From contig JALDRJ010000002.1 of assembly GCA_031315865.1 (NCBI GenBank), positions 3,322,001 to 3,386,000 on the forward strand: DNA of 64,000 nt. Reading direction: 5' to 3'. The notes under the pieces are model-generated. The model had not been told where the DNA came from and did no database searches. It saw only the letters and a list, made by a program, of their open reading frames with translations. The first letter of the stretch is position 1; each line of letters starts with the position of its first letter. The stretch is from Nitrospirales bacterium. GTDB lineage: Bacteria; Nitrospirota; Nitrospiria; Nitrospirales; UBA8639. The position numbers and the translations under genes are program-made. This document shows positions 29,152 through 38,060 of the stretch, in pieces.

Positions 29152-30201
29152 TCATTCCCGCTTTGTTTCAACCCTCTGAGTAAAGTCTTCACGACTCATG
29201 TGAAACGAGGACTGCAGATTACTCCACGTATAAAACGCAGGATAAGGCACTCGCTCTTTATTCATGAGCCCCCATGCCGATTCGACTGGCTGTCCACTTT
29301 GTTCAGCTTTCCAAGGCAATGAAAATGCCTCAAAAGAAGTGGCGAACGAAACCCATACTTGAGAATCAACTTGAGAATACACCAGTCGTTTTTCTTTCAG
29401 ATACATGTCCCAGAATTTCTTTTGCGACTGAGGCGTAAAATGTCGTTCTCCAGCTTGAGGAAATCCGGTTTCTTTCACTAGCACAGGTTTGTGTGCTTTT
29501 TCCATTAATCCAATGGCCTGGTTACGCGTCCAGAAGACCGCATCTTTAGGCGGAAGAGCAGGCTTTTCCCATACCGGATGAATATTCGGGGCCAGAAAGT
29601 CCCCGAAACGATAGAGGGCGACGTCACGATACTGGCTCATCGGCTCACTCGTGGTGATGGGAACCGAAAGATCAGGACCGAGCTGCATTTGCAGAAAATT
29701 TTTGGCCAGAACCAGATCGTCCATCGTATAACGATGAAAGTACAGACCTTCATTACCTAGGCATATAGCCAGGGCCATCTCATCGGCATATTGATGAACG
29801 AGCGTGATGACGCCTTGAATTTCTCTCGTCGAACGAGCGCCCCAAATTCCGAGAATGACTGCGCGAAAACCAAGCGACTTGGCTTTTTCCAGAATGATCG
29901 GAGTCACTCTTGGGTGATAACTATAGACCACCAACCCGTCGAAGACGGATCGAAGAGCGAGGAGGTCCTTTTCAATCGAAAGCGGTGAGGGCAAATGAAA
30001 GTTTTCCCCATGACGGGGATCAAAATCAGAAGGTGAATAATCGATCAGCACCGGTGGCCGTTTTGCATCGGTTAGATACGAAAAAAATGGAACATTTTTC
30101 GTACCAGAGGCTCTTTCGCCATAGGCCTGGTCTGTGAGTGCCAGTGTCGTACATTGAAAGACCAGAAAAAACCAAACAATCAGTCTGTATACCCGTTTCA
30201 T
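29152..30201 (-). CDS. Exported GH17-like glycosidase/transglycosylase, paralogue 1
   Basis: A 349-residue protein with a signal peptide (MKRVYRLIVWFFLVFQ, cleavage probably near DQAYG). The TIM-barrel pattern fits glycoside hydrolase family 17: the likely acid/base Glu151 in CLGNEGLYF and the likely nucleophile Glu244 in VKETGFPQ, matching the NE and E-GWP motifs of beta-1,3-glucanases. AGGAG lies nine bases before the ATG at 30201. It shares the same landmarks with the 305-residue protein at 37119-38036 and is probably its paralogue. It stands outside the six-gene glucan-type series but close to it. Hydrolysis or remodelling of a beta-glucan is inferred. Confidence 0.8.
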   Translation of the reverse strand: MKRVYRLIVWFFLVFQCTTLALTDQAYGERASGTKNVPFFSYLTDAKRPPVLIDYSPSDFDPRHGENFHLPSPLSIEKDLLALRSVFDGLVVYSYHPRVTPIILEKAKSLGFRAVILGIWGARSTREIQGVITLVHQYADEMALAICLGNEGLYFHRYTMDDLVLAKNFLQMQLGPDLSVPITTSEPMSQYRDVALYRFGDFLAPNIHPVWEKPALPPKDAVFWTRNQAIGLMEKAHKPVLVKETGFPQAGERHFTPQSQKKFWDMYLKEKRLVYSQVDSQVWVSFATSFEAFSLPWKAEQSGQPVESAWGLMNKERVPYPAFYTWSNLQSSFHMSREDFTQRVETKRE

Positions 30202-30442
30202 GACATTTCTCCTGATCGAAACAACCCATGGAAGATCCATAGGCTTTTTCGGCTGCGTTACAGGAGAAATGAACTGACATTAGGGCGATACAATCATGGT
30301 TTCTCTATCTATATGATTGCATTCATTGACATTAATTACGCGATGTGGATAGTTTGTGAGATTGGGCATGGAAGAGCCATGCATGACGTGAGGGATGGCC
30401 TGAAGGGATGATCGAACAGCAACGTACGAGAGGAACACCCAC

Positions 30443-32893
30443 GTGACACAGATAGCGTTTTACATCGGGTTGTTCTTGATTACGTCATGTACGTTGATGT
30501 TGCAGGTCATTCAGACCAGGATACTTTCGGTCGTGACGTGGTACCACCTGGCTTTTTTTTCCATCAGCATGGCGATGTTTGGCCTTACGGCCGGAGCCGT
30601 TTGGGTCTATGTCCGTCGTGATCGCTTTACGGAAAACACACTTTCCTTTGACCTTTCCTACTATAGTGCTGCGTTTGCGGTCACGACAGCCTTGTGCTTC
30701 ATGATTCAGATGACCTTGGCTCCTGTTGTGTGGTACTCGATCAATTCAATTTGGACATGGATCGAGTTAGCTCTCTGCTTGGCCTTGCCTTTCGTGTGCT
30801 CAGGGATAGTCGTAAGCCTGGCTCTGACTCGAAGTCCGTTTCCCCTCGGCCGTGTATACGGCGTAGATCTAGCGGGAGCTGCAGTTGGTTGCCTTGGAGT
30901 CTTGTTTGTACTTGATCAGATCGATGCCCCATCGGCTGTCCTGTGGGTATCTGTCGTGGCAGCGTTAGGGGCATTGTGTTTCCGCAGCTCCGGCATGGGA
31001 ACAGCTCCTCAAATACTTCCACCGTTTTATGCCATCTTCCGACATCGGACAGTCATCTTTTCGGTACTTTTTCTCTGTGCCGTGTTCAATGGACTCACTG
31101 AGTATGGATTTCAACCTCTCGTCATCAAAGGCAGATTTGAAGGTCCACAGGACCCCATTTTCTTGAAATGGAACAGTCTTTCTCGAGTCGCGGTTTATCC
31201 AATGGGGGAAACCACCCCATATTTATGGGGACCTTCTCCCACACTTCCACACGCGAAGTATGCCGTTGAACAACGAAGACTATATATTGATGGAGATGCT
31301 GGGACTGTCGCGACTCGTTTTACCGGAGATCTTGATGAGGTAAGGTATTTACAATACGACATCACGAACCTTGCCTATCATTTGCCAGATCGAAGCCGTA
31401 CCGCCATCATCGGAATTGGAGGAGGACGAGAAATTTTATCTGCGGCCGTGTTTGGATATCGACAGATCGTCGGCATTGAAACAAACCCCATTTTCATTGA
31501 CCTGTTGACCCAAGAACCGAATTTTTCCGATTTCACCAACATCACGAAATTGAACGGCGTGACACTCATCATGAGCGAAGCGCGCAGTTGGTTTTTACAA
31601 ACAGAACAAACCTTCGACGTGATTCAGCTAACATTGAACGATACATGGACGGCCACCAATGCCGGAGCTCTTTCTTTGAGTGAAAACGGCCTCTATACGG
31701 TCGAAGCATGGAAAATTTTCATGAATCGATTGCGTCCACAGGGAGCGTTGTCCGTCAGCCGCTGGTATGATCCAAAGACACCCGATGAAGCGGCACGTCT
31801 GCTCAGTCTAGCTTCTGCCACCTTACTTGACATGGGAGTGAAAGAGCCTTTTCGCCACATTTTCATGGCAAAATCTGAAAACATCGCAACTCTGATCGTA
31901 GCTCGTGAGCCCTTTTCTTTTCATGATCTCACGGCACTGAACCAGACTATCCTTCGATACCAGTACGGAATGTTCGTTCACCCTTCATCGGAATCCAGCT
32001 TTCGCATCTTTGAAAGCATCGTGACCGCTCATGATCGTAAGGAATTGGAAGAGTTGACTTCCCGTCAAGAGTTTGATCTCACGCCAGCCACCGATGACCG
32101 TCCGTTCTTTTTCAATCAGCTCCCGTTAAGGAATCCATTCGAGACCTTCTCGCTCGCCAGACGTCTGCTCGACGAAAAAAACAAGGACCATGGCATCCGT
32201 TATGGAAATCTTGTCGCGACTGCAACATTGATCTTTCTCTTTATCGTCTCTCTGATCTTGGTGCTGTTGACGATCGTGATGCCTTTGCGAGGAGCCCTTA
32301 CAAACACGGGTAGAAAATTTGTGATGAATGGGACCTTATACTTTCTACTTATTGGCATCGGATTTATGGTGGTCGAGATCAGTTTACTCCAGAGACTAAG
32401 CATCTTTTTGGGACAGACGGTCTCGCTCAGTGTGGTGTTATTTACACTCATCCTATTCAATGGGATCGGAAGCCTTTTTTCGGATAGTATCACGCTTGAT
32501 CGCAGTTGGAAGTTTGCGACTTGGTCACTGCTGACGGGAGGATATCTTATGGCCCTTCCCATGTGGCTACCTGATGTATTGTTGATGTTCGGCAATCATA
32601 GCCTGTCACACAGAGCTATGCTATCTATCATTGTCATCGCTCCGGCAGGATTGCTCATGGGATTCGGGTTCCCAACCGGGATGCGGGCGATCGCTTCGAT
32701 CGATCGAACCCCAACGGCGTGGTTTTGGGGAATCAGTGGTGCAGCGGGCGTGCTGGCCTCTGTCGTTGCCGTTTCGACAAGTATCGCGTTTGGAATCAGC
32801 ACGACCTTAACGATCGGAGCATTGTGTTATGTGTTGCTCTTTCCAATCATTCTTTCCTCTGTTCGGGCGCCAGATCTAAAAAGAGCCTACTAA
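30443..32893 (+). CDS. Polytopic membrane protein with spermidine-synthase-like domain
   Basis: An 816-residue protein with three parts: about seven membrane spans at the N terminus (residues 1-200), a soluble spermidine-synthase-like methyltransferase-fold domain with AIIGIGGGREIL near residue 320 and VVGIETNP-like spacing after it, and six or so further spans at the C terminus (about 590-810). Fused permease/spermidine-synthase proteins of this kind are known but their function is not established. The start is GTG with AGAGGA about eight bases upstream. It is not clearly linked to polyamine genes here. Its position next to the glucan-type locus may mean a role in envelope modification, but that is a guess. 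Confidence 0.75.
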   Translation: MTQIAFYIGLFLITSCTLMLQVIQTRILSVVTWYHLAFFSISMAMFGLTAGAVWVYVRRDRFTENTLSFDLSYYSAAFAVTTALCFMIQMTLAPVVWYSINSIWTWIELALCLALPFVCSGIVVSLALTRSPFPLGRVYGVDLAGAAVGCLGVLFVLDQIDAPSAVLWVSVVAALGALCFRSSGMGTAPQILPPFYAIFRHRTVIFSVLFLCAVFNGLTEYGFQPLVIKGRFEGPQDPIFLKWNSLSRVAVYPMGETTPYLWGPSPTLPHAKYAVEQRRLYIDGDAGTVATRFTGDLDEVRYLQYDITNLAYHLPDRSRTAIIGIGGGREILSAAVFGYRQIVGIETNPIFIDLLTQEPNFSDFTNITKLNGVTLIMSEARSWFLQTEQTFDVIQLTLNDTWTATNAGALSLSENGLYTVEAWKIFMNRLRPQGALSVSRWYDPKTPDEAARLLSLASATLLDMGVKEPFRHIFMAKSENIATLIVAREPFSFHDLTALNQTILRYQYGMFVHPSSESSFRIFESIVTAHDRKELEELTSRQEFDLTPATDDRPFFFNQLPLRNPFETFSLARRLLDEKNKDHGIRYGNLVATATLIFLFIVSLILVLLTIVMPLRGALTNTGRKFVMNGTLYFLLIGIGFMVVEISLLQRLSIFLGQTVSLSVVLFTLILFNGIGSLFSDSITLDRSWKFATWSLLTGGYLMALPMWLPDVLLMFGNHSLSHRAMLSIIVIAPAGLLMGFGFPTGMRAIASIDRTPTAWFWGISGAAGVLASVVAVSTSIAFGISTTLTIGALCYVLLFPIILSSVRAPDLKRAY

Positions 32894-33046
32894 GATGACA
32901 AGTATCGATTTCGAAAAATATAGCGGTAGGAGTTTTAGCCACTAGAGCTTTCAGTTTCGTGCCTGGAGGAAATTTCAAATCCATGGCCTCTGAGCTATGA
33001 TAAAGTCATCATGCGAAAAGCAGACTGAACATTGGAGAAGTTGAAC

Positions 33047-33472
33047 ATGAGGATATGGAGTGTAATTTGGTGCCTCTTGTGGCTCACGTTGCTGGCTCTG
33101 CCTGCCATGGCCGATGATGGTCAGGGAGAATCGATCGTTTCAGTACGTATCGATCAGCCCGCGAATGGAGATTTAGGCGAGTGGAGGACAAAAGTCTCGG
33201 GGACCGTCTCAAACTCCTTGGCCAAGATTTGGGTCGTGGTTCGTCCTCTGGAAACAAGAGACTTCTGGGTTCAACCTCGGACGACAGTGGAGGCGAATGG
33301 AGAATGGGAAACACTTATCTATTTAGGCGGAGAAGACTCTTCACACGCAGGAAAAATATTTGATGTGCAGGCGATAGCGAACCCAGAATATCCTTTAAAT
33401 GAAGGACTAATCTTGCCGGGTTGGCCAAGAGCAGAGGGCAAGTCCAATGTCGTAAGAGTCGTGCGAAAGTAA
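33047..33472 (+). CDS. Small secreted protein with Ig-like beta-sandwich
   Basis: About 141 residues with a clear signal peptide (MRIWSVIWCLLWLTLLALPAMA). The mature part looks like a single Ig-like domain: IDQPANGDLG, a KVSGTV strand, then KIWVVVRPLETRDFWVQP and GEWETLIYLGG. The ATG at 33047 is preferred, with GGAGAAG six bases before it; an upstream TTG adds five residues. The same layout is seen in the N-terminal module of the exported methyltransferase on the opposite strand (33510-34859). Function unknown; probably a binding module. Confidence 0.75.
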   Translation: MRIWSVIWCLLWLTLLALPAMADDGQGESIVSVRIDQPANGDLGEWRTKVSGTVSNSLAKIWVVVRPLETRDFWVQPRTTVEANGEWETLIYLGGEDSSHAGKIFDVQAIANPEYPLNEGLILPGWPRAEGKSNVVRVVRK

Positions 33473-33509
33473 CTGCAGGCACAGTTCTGGCTTGGTAGAG
33501 GGTGAGCCG

Positions 33510-34859
33510 CTATTTAGTTAACCACACATTAAAATTTCCAAACCCCTCTTTGGCAGGATTATGGGAATGGCTAAATCGTTTAATCGTAAATCCTGCTTCT
33601 TGAACCACAGCCTTTAACTCCTCAGTGTTATAATGCCAGATGTGATCGTCAGTCCACTCAGCCTTTTCGTTCAGTCGTGGCAAATCCGATAGTTGTTGAT
33701 AATATTTATAATTACGTCCCCAGCCAATATCGGCATCAGGCGTCGAGAGAAAGAAAGACCCACCTGGCTCGAGCGCGTCATAAATTTTCTTTAACGTTGG
33801 GACAGGCTGAAAATTGAGATGCTCCATGACTTCGGTCATGATGATGACGCTGAATTGTTTGTCGTCCGGTAACCGCCCCCGTTCGATATCGCCTTGAACA
33901 TGCGTGAGGTGATATTTCTCGTTAAAGCTATTGATGCCATACGCGCCAAAATAATCATGTATATCAAAACAAATTCCTTCCGCCCCGTAGATGGTCGTGG
34001 CATACGCCAGTAATGTCCCAAACCCACAACCCAGGTCAAGTATGCGTTTCACCGGCTTATTTTTGGTATAAATCCGATCAATGACATCAACAGCCATCCA
34101 GCCGGCTATTTCAGACCAAAAATAGACCTCATTCTTGCTGTATTTATCCTTATAATATGAAAATCCAGTTTTCGACTCTTCTTGCGCAAGATCATCCTGA
34201 ATCCTCTTGACTAAGGGAATAAGCTGGAGTGGCTGGTGTTTTGAATCTTTTGAGACACTAATTCTCTGTCGCTCAACCAGGCCTTCAGGAAGGTTGGTCT
34301 GTGAAATCCCTTGATAAATTTGTCCCTGACTAGTTGTGTGTTGATATTGTTGTTGAAGGAACAACGACGCCACCTTTGTCGCCGTATAAATCACGATCTC
34401 GTAACGTTGAGGAGGATCACCGAAATGAGCGTTGACCGACCAATGCCCCCGGTCTTTGTTCGCAGGAGCGGCAACGTGAGAATCTCCATACTGTGGCCAG
34501 CCTACGCCTTTGGTCTTTTCTGGCCAAATCATGACCCAAATATCGTCCCCCAGAGATTCAGCGTAAGTTCCCAGGAGGGTCACGTCATCGCCGACGATGG
34601 AACCATTTTTTGGATACGTCATCTCGACAAGTTTGTTCCTGACCCCTTTGTCTGTGTCCGTATAGCCATGAAAATGTCCCGCATCGTTCTCTGCCCAGGC
34701 ATACCCAGAGAAAAGACCGACAAGTATCCATAACAGAATCACAGGGAGGAGGCTTGGAAGCCATGTGGCCACCTTGAGAGATTTGCAGGCAGAAGGTTTT
34801 TCCCTCCTGATAAGGAAGAACATATACTGAAGTCTGATCATCGTCCATATATTGTTCAT
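33510..34859 (-). CDS. Exported SAM-dependent methyltransferase with Ig-like module
   Basis: A 449-residue protein. Residues 1-56 hold a positively charged start (RREKPSACKSLK), one hydrophobic segment and a signal-peptidase-like end (SGYAWA). Residues about 78-160 form an Ig-like module (MTYPKNGSIVGDD, DIWVMIWPE). The rest is a class I methyltransferase: ILDLGCGFGTLLAY, FDIHDY, VIIMTEVMEHLNF and ALEPGGSFFLSTPD. The topology places the enzyme in the periplasm or on the membrane's outer face, where SAM is not expected. GGGAG lies six bases before the ATG. It is the last gene of the minus-strand glucan-type series, 32 bases after the glycosyltransferase. It may modify the polymer; alternatively the hydrophobic segment is misread and it stays inside. 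Confidence 0.8.
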   Translation of the reverse strand: MNNIWTMIRLQYMFFLIRREKPSACKSLKVATWLPSLLPVILLWILVGLFSGYAWAENDAGHFHGYTDTDKGVRNKLVEMTYPKNGSIVGDDVTLLGTYAESLGDDIWVMIWPEKTKGVGWPQYGDSHVAAPANKDRGHWSVNAHFGDPPQRYEIVIYTATKVASLFLQQQYQHTTSQGQIYQGISQTNLPEGLVERQRISVSKDSKHQPLQLIPLVKRIQDDLAQEESKTGFSYYKDKYSKNEVYFWSEIAGWMAVDVIDRIYTKNKPVKRILDLGCGFGTLLAYATTIYGAEGICFDIHDYFGAYGINSFNEKYHLTHVQGDIERGRLPDDKQFSVIIMTEVMEHLNFQPVPTLKKIYDALEPGGSFFLSTPDADIGWGRNYKYYQQLSDLPRLNEKAEWTDDHIWHYNTEELKAVVQEAGFTIKRFSHSHNPAKEGFGNFNVWLTK

Positions 34860-34891
34860 GAAATCTCCCTTATACCGTATGGTGGATCACG

Positions 34892-36415
34892 CTATTTCAA
34901 CGAAGCGATGAGAAAGGCAGGAACCAACAGAAGTCCCCAGGTATCAAACCATCCAAAAACCCATCCTTCTGTAAAATAAAACGCAATAAACAGAACACAA
35001 ACTGAAAAGTTCACGACCCGGACAGTGGCTGAGGCACTGGTCAATGGACCCACCTGATAACGCAGAAATTTGGGCGTCCGAAACCAGTCAAGCCTAGCCC
35101 CGAACAAACCTTTCATGTTCGCGGCGATGTACGTCAGCATCACGCTCCAGCCATACCATAGAACCATCGGAAAATGGAACAAATCTCTGTAGGAATGACG
35201 TTTGAAGACCACCATCACGAATGGCTGAATCAGGTTTGACGCCAAGCAAATGCCAATCGCAATTACGAATGGAATCTCCACAAAACTCAAGAGGTAGAGG
35301 TAATATTCGACCTCATATGAATTCCATCCGGTTGCCAGCCACCAGACCGTCATGATACCCAACACGATGACCGCGCCCGTAAGCAGGGGGGTCGCATAGT
35401 AGGCGTTTTGTCGAATCGCGGAGCACTTCTCCGCAACACTCAAGTTTGAGGAGGTGACGATCTTCCAGAAATACTCCCGCAGAACTCGTGCCGTGCCGGC
35501 ACACCAGCGTTCTTGTTGTCGGCGAAAATGGTCATGGGAAAACGGGACTTCTCCATGATTCACCACGCTACCTAAATAGGTGCCCTTCCACCCTGCAAGC
35601 CAAAGTCGGTTGGTGAGATCAATGTCTTCCGTCAAATGACCAGGCGTAAACCCACCCACTCGTTCGATGGCCGACAAACGAAGCATGGTACAACAGCCAG
35701 AGAAAAGTGTTGGATGGTTGAGAACCTGACGTCCTTCAAAATCCACGTAATAACATCCCTCTTCAGACAAGGCGACATATTTTTGAAAGACATTCATGCC
35801 ATAGGGAAAAGCCACTCGTTTTGTTTGAACAAACGCCACATTCTCTTGGGCCTCCAACACTTCAAGGGTTCGTTCTAATGCGTCTGGCTGTGGTTTCCAG
35901 TCTGCATCGAGCAGATACATGTACTCGGTCCCACGCTGTTTCAGGTAGGCCTGAAGTTTTCGTAAACTTCCGGCTTTGAACCCCTGTTTGCAAGGACGGT
36001 GAAAAAGCACGAATTCATCGGATTCCCATATTTCAATCGGAACCTCCTTCACTTCTCCGTTTTCCGATTGAACCTCCTGGACAAACGGATGATCAACGAG
36101 CTGCGTACATCCACGGGCGATGGCAAATTGACGAATTTGGTGAATGATTTCAGGATCCGTTGAATCGTCCGCTAACACCGTAAACCGATTAGGATACGTT
36201 AAACGCTCGCACCCCCGAATGGTCCGTTCCAACACATACTTTTCATTATAGGAGACGATCACGACAGCGACTTCTTTCCCACTATGTCGCGTCCGAGGAA
36301 TCGAAGGCTTGCGGAGGCTCGCGAAGGCATAGAGATAGTTATAAAACGCAAAGGCAAAAAACGCCACAAGGCACGTGAGTTGAAGGATGAATATCAGAGA
36401 GGCTGACCAAACCAT
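34892..36415 (-). CDS. Processive family 2 glycosyltransferase (cellulose/curdlan synthase-like)
   Basis: A 507-residue membrane protein. One hydrophobic segment comes first, then a GT-A domain with the processive GT2 motifs: D83/D84 in LADDSTD, D170 and D172 in LLDADWKP, TED at 262-264, and QQERW at 300-304. Five or so membrane spans follow. These are the marks of enzymes that polymerise and extrude a beta-glycan using a UDP-sugar. No PilZ domain is fused. The neighbours include GH17 proteins, a pairing known from beta-1,3-glucan systems such as NdvB/NdvC, so a beta-glucan product is likely; cellulose cannot be excluded. GTG starts at 36424 or 36421, overlapping the upstream stop, are alternatives. 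Confidence 0.88.
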   Translation of the reverse strand: MVWSASLIFILQLTCLVAFFAFAFYNYLYAFASLRKPSIPRTRHSGKEVAVVIVSYNEKYVLERTIRGCERLTYPNRFTVLADDSTDPEIIHQIRQFAIARGCTQLVDHPFVQEVQSENGEVKEVPIEIWESDEFVLFHRPCKQGFKAGSLRKLQAYLKQRGTEYMYLLDADWKPQPDALERTLEVLEAQENVAFVQTKRVAFPYGMNVFQKYVALSEEGCYYVDFEGRQVLNHPTLFSGCCTMLRLSAIERVGGFTPGHLTEDIDLTNRLWLAGWKGTYLGSVVNHGEVPFSHDHFRRQQERWCAGTARVLREYFWKIVTSSNLSVAEKCSAIRQNAYYATPLLTGAVIVLGIMTVWWLATGWNSYEVEYYLYLLSFVEIPFVIAIGICLASNLIQPFVMVVFKRHSYRDLFHFPMVLWYGWSVMLTYIAANMKGLFGARLDWFRTPKFLRYQVGPLTSASATVRVVNFSVCVLFIAFYFTEGWVFGWFDTWGLLLVPAFLIASLK

Positions 36416-36417
36416 CG

Positions 36418-37122
36418 TCACCACTCATGCAATCTCGAGGTTTTATGAATATACCGGGACAACGCTCCAAGCAGGATAAAACAGGCAATTCCCAAGAGCG
36501 ACGGGAGAAGGCCCCAAGAAATTTCTCCGCCCATGAGTGTCCGCGCCGACGTTACCTGAGGAGAATGAGAAACGACGGAATCAACTAACGACGGGTTAAC
36601 GAGCCAATAAAAACCCAGATGGCGTACCGAAAATATTCGAAACGTTTCAGCCTGTTCTGCACCCGACCAATGTTGGTCTACCGCAAGCTCTTGAGAAAAA
36701 TGTTTCTCCCATACTCCCTTCACGTTCTCCAGCAGCACAAGACTTTCATGCAAGCCCGCCGTGTATAGTGTTGCGCGCTGGACGCGGGATTGGATTTCAT
36801 CGGGAGCCGTGAGCAGTAATGTTTGTCTCCCATCTCGGGTCAGCAATTCTCGAAGGATGAGATGCCCCTCGGAAAGACCTGGAGCATAAACGGTGATCAT
36901 TTTCACGAACGCATGTTGTGGTCGTGCAACCAATACATTGCCTGACTTTTCTAATTTTACGAATTCACGAACCGCCGTTGACGATCCTCCCTGGGTAAAC
37001 AGTGGACCACCCTGTGTCACGCCGCCCATGGTTCCCAGGACTACGGAGGAACAAAGTAGAACCGATGAGCAAATAATCAAGAGACTGATGGAAAGGGTCT
37101 TGAACATCATCGGTCTTCTCAT
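36418..37122 (-). CDS. Bitopic exported membrane protein of the glucan-type locus
   Basis: A 234-residue protein that I do not recognise. It begins with a signal-like segment (FKTLSISLLIICSSVLLCSSVVL) and ends with one membrane span (LLPSLLGIACFILLGALSRYI) and a short basic tail. The part between should lie in the periplasm. The start overlaps the GH17 stop by four bases (ATGA), and the stop abuts the glycosyltransferase start, so the three genes are tightly coupled. A role as an accessory subunit of the synthase, comparable in layout to a BcsB-like partner, is only inferred. Confidence 0.72.
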   Translation of the reverse strand: MRRPMMFKTLSISLLIICSSVLLCSSVVLGTMGGVTQGGPLFTQGGSSTAVREFVKLEKSGNVLVARPQHAFVKMITVYAPGLSEGHLILRELLTRDGRQTLLLTAPDEIQSRVQRATLYTAGLHESLVLLENVKGVWEKHFSQELAVDQHWSGAEQAETFRIFSVRHLGFYWLVNPSLVDSVVSHSPQVTSARTLMGGEISWGLLPSLLGIACFILLGALSRYIHKTSRLHEW

Positions 37123-38036
37123 GGAGCAATCGACTCGACAGCCGGCTTGGGTCGACCTTGAGCATCATGTAGTCCCCAATGTCCCTCAGCTTCTGGTTGG
37201 TTAAACATCTCATGTTTCCAGGGCTGATCAAAGGCTTCAAAGTACACGAACTTTACGCCAGTCGATCGCAGTGTCTCAAAGAATTTTTTTTGCATTTCTT
37301 CGCTGCGGGGGTGATTCGTTTTGGAAGGCAGCCCCGTTTCTTTCAGGATGATTTTTTGTCCGGTTGCCGCTTCCAAATAGTCGGATCGAGCGACGACCCA
37401 ATCGACCGCTTCTTGGTAATGCGTTTTCCCCCCCCAAAAGGGATGCGTGTTAGGAAAGAGCCAATCGGAATGCTCCCACAACCATTTGCGGTAAGGTCCT
37501 TCAAGATAGCTATCAATCGGCTCACCCGTGGTGACCGGTTTCTTTGTAGCGTTTCGCAATGCCGACATCTGCTCTTCCAGTTCATCTACGGTGTATCGCA
37601 GGAAAAAAAGTCCCTCATTTCCCAAACAGTACCCATCAACATATTCTCGTTGAGCCAGAGCATTGTTCCACTCCTCATCCGAGTAAATATCCCAAATTCC
37701 CATGATGATCATCCCGGAAAACCCGACGGACCTCGCGATCTTGGGAATGGCCCCCATCGCTCCCCGCGCTCCATACGTGACAAGGCTCTCAAATCCAAGC
37801 TCATGCAATTGTCTGAGTTCGTGACTGATTTGATCCCGTGCAGAAGGTTGAAACTCAGACCCCGGGAAAAAACCGCGAGGTTGATAGGCAATGCCAGGAG
37901 GAACGAACGCTTGAAGAATGTCTTCGCTTTTGGAAGCGACGGCCTTCTCGATAGGCAGAGAAAAGATAAGGCAGATCAGCACTCCGCTAAACCATACGAT
38001 GAGGCACCGCGTCATATGTTGAGTGGAATGAGTCAT
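37119..38036 (-). CDS. Exported GH17-like glycosidase/transglycosylase, paralogue 2
   Basis: A 305-residue protein with a signal peptide (CLIVWFSGVLICLIFSLP, cleavage near KAVAS). The GH17-like active site is visible: Glu141 in YCLGNEGLFF and Glu233 in LKETGLPSK. The motif order and spacing match the paralogue at 29152-30201. In known bacterial systems GH17 domains act as beta-1,3-glucanosyltransferases that branch or cyclise the chain. The position directly before the membrane protein and GT2 genes supports a role on the nascent polymer. An ATG at residue 8 is an alternative start. Confidence 0.82.
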   Translation of the reverse strand: MTHSTQHMTRCLIVWFSGVLICLIFSLPIEKAVASKSEDILQAFVPPGIAYQPRGFFPGSEFQPSARDQISHELRQLHELGFESLVTYGARGAMGAIPKIARSVGFSGMIIMGIWDIYSDEEWNNALAQREYVDGYCLGNEGLFFLRYTVDELEEQMSALRNATKKPVTTGEPIDSYLEGPYRKWLWEHSDWLFPNTHPFWGGKTHYQEAVDWVVARSDYLEAATGQKIILKETGLPSKTNHPRSEEMQKKFFETLRSTGVKFVYFEAFDQPWKHEMFNQPEAEGHWGLHDAQGRPKPAVESIAP

Positions 38037-38060
38037 GGTCTATCACCGGGTGAACAACCG

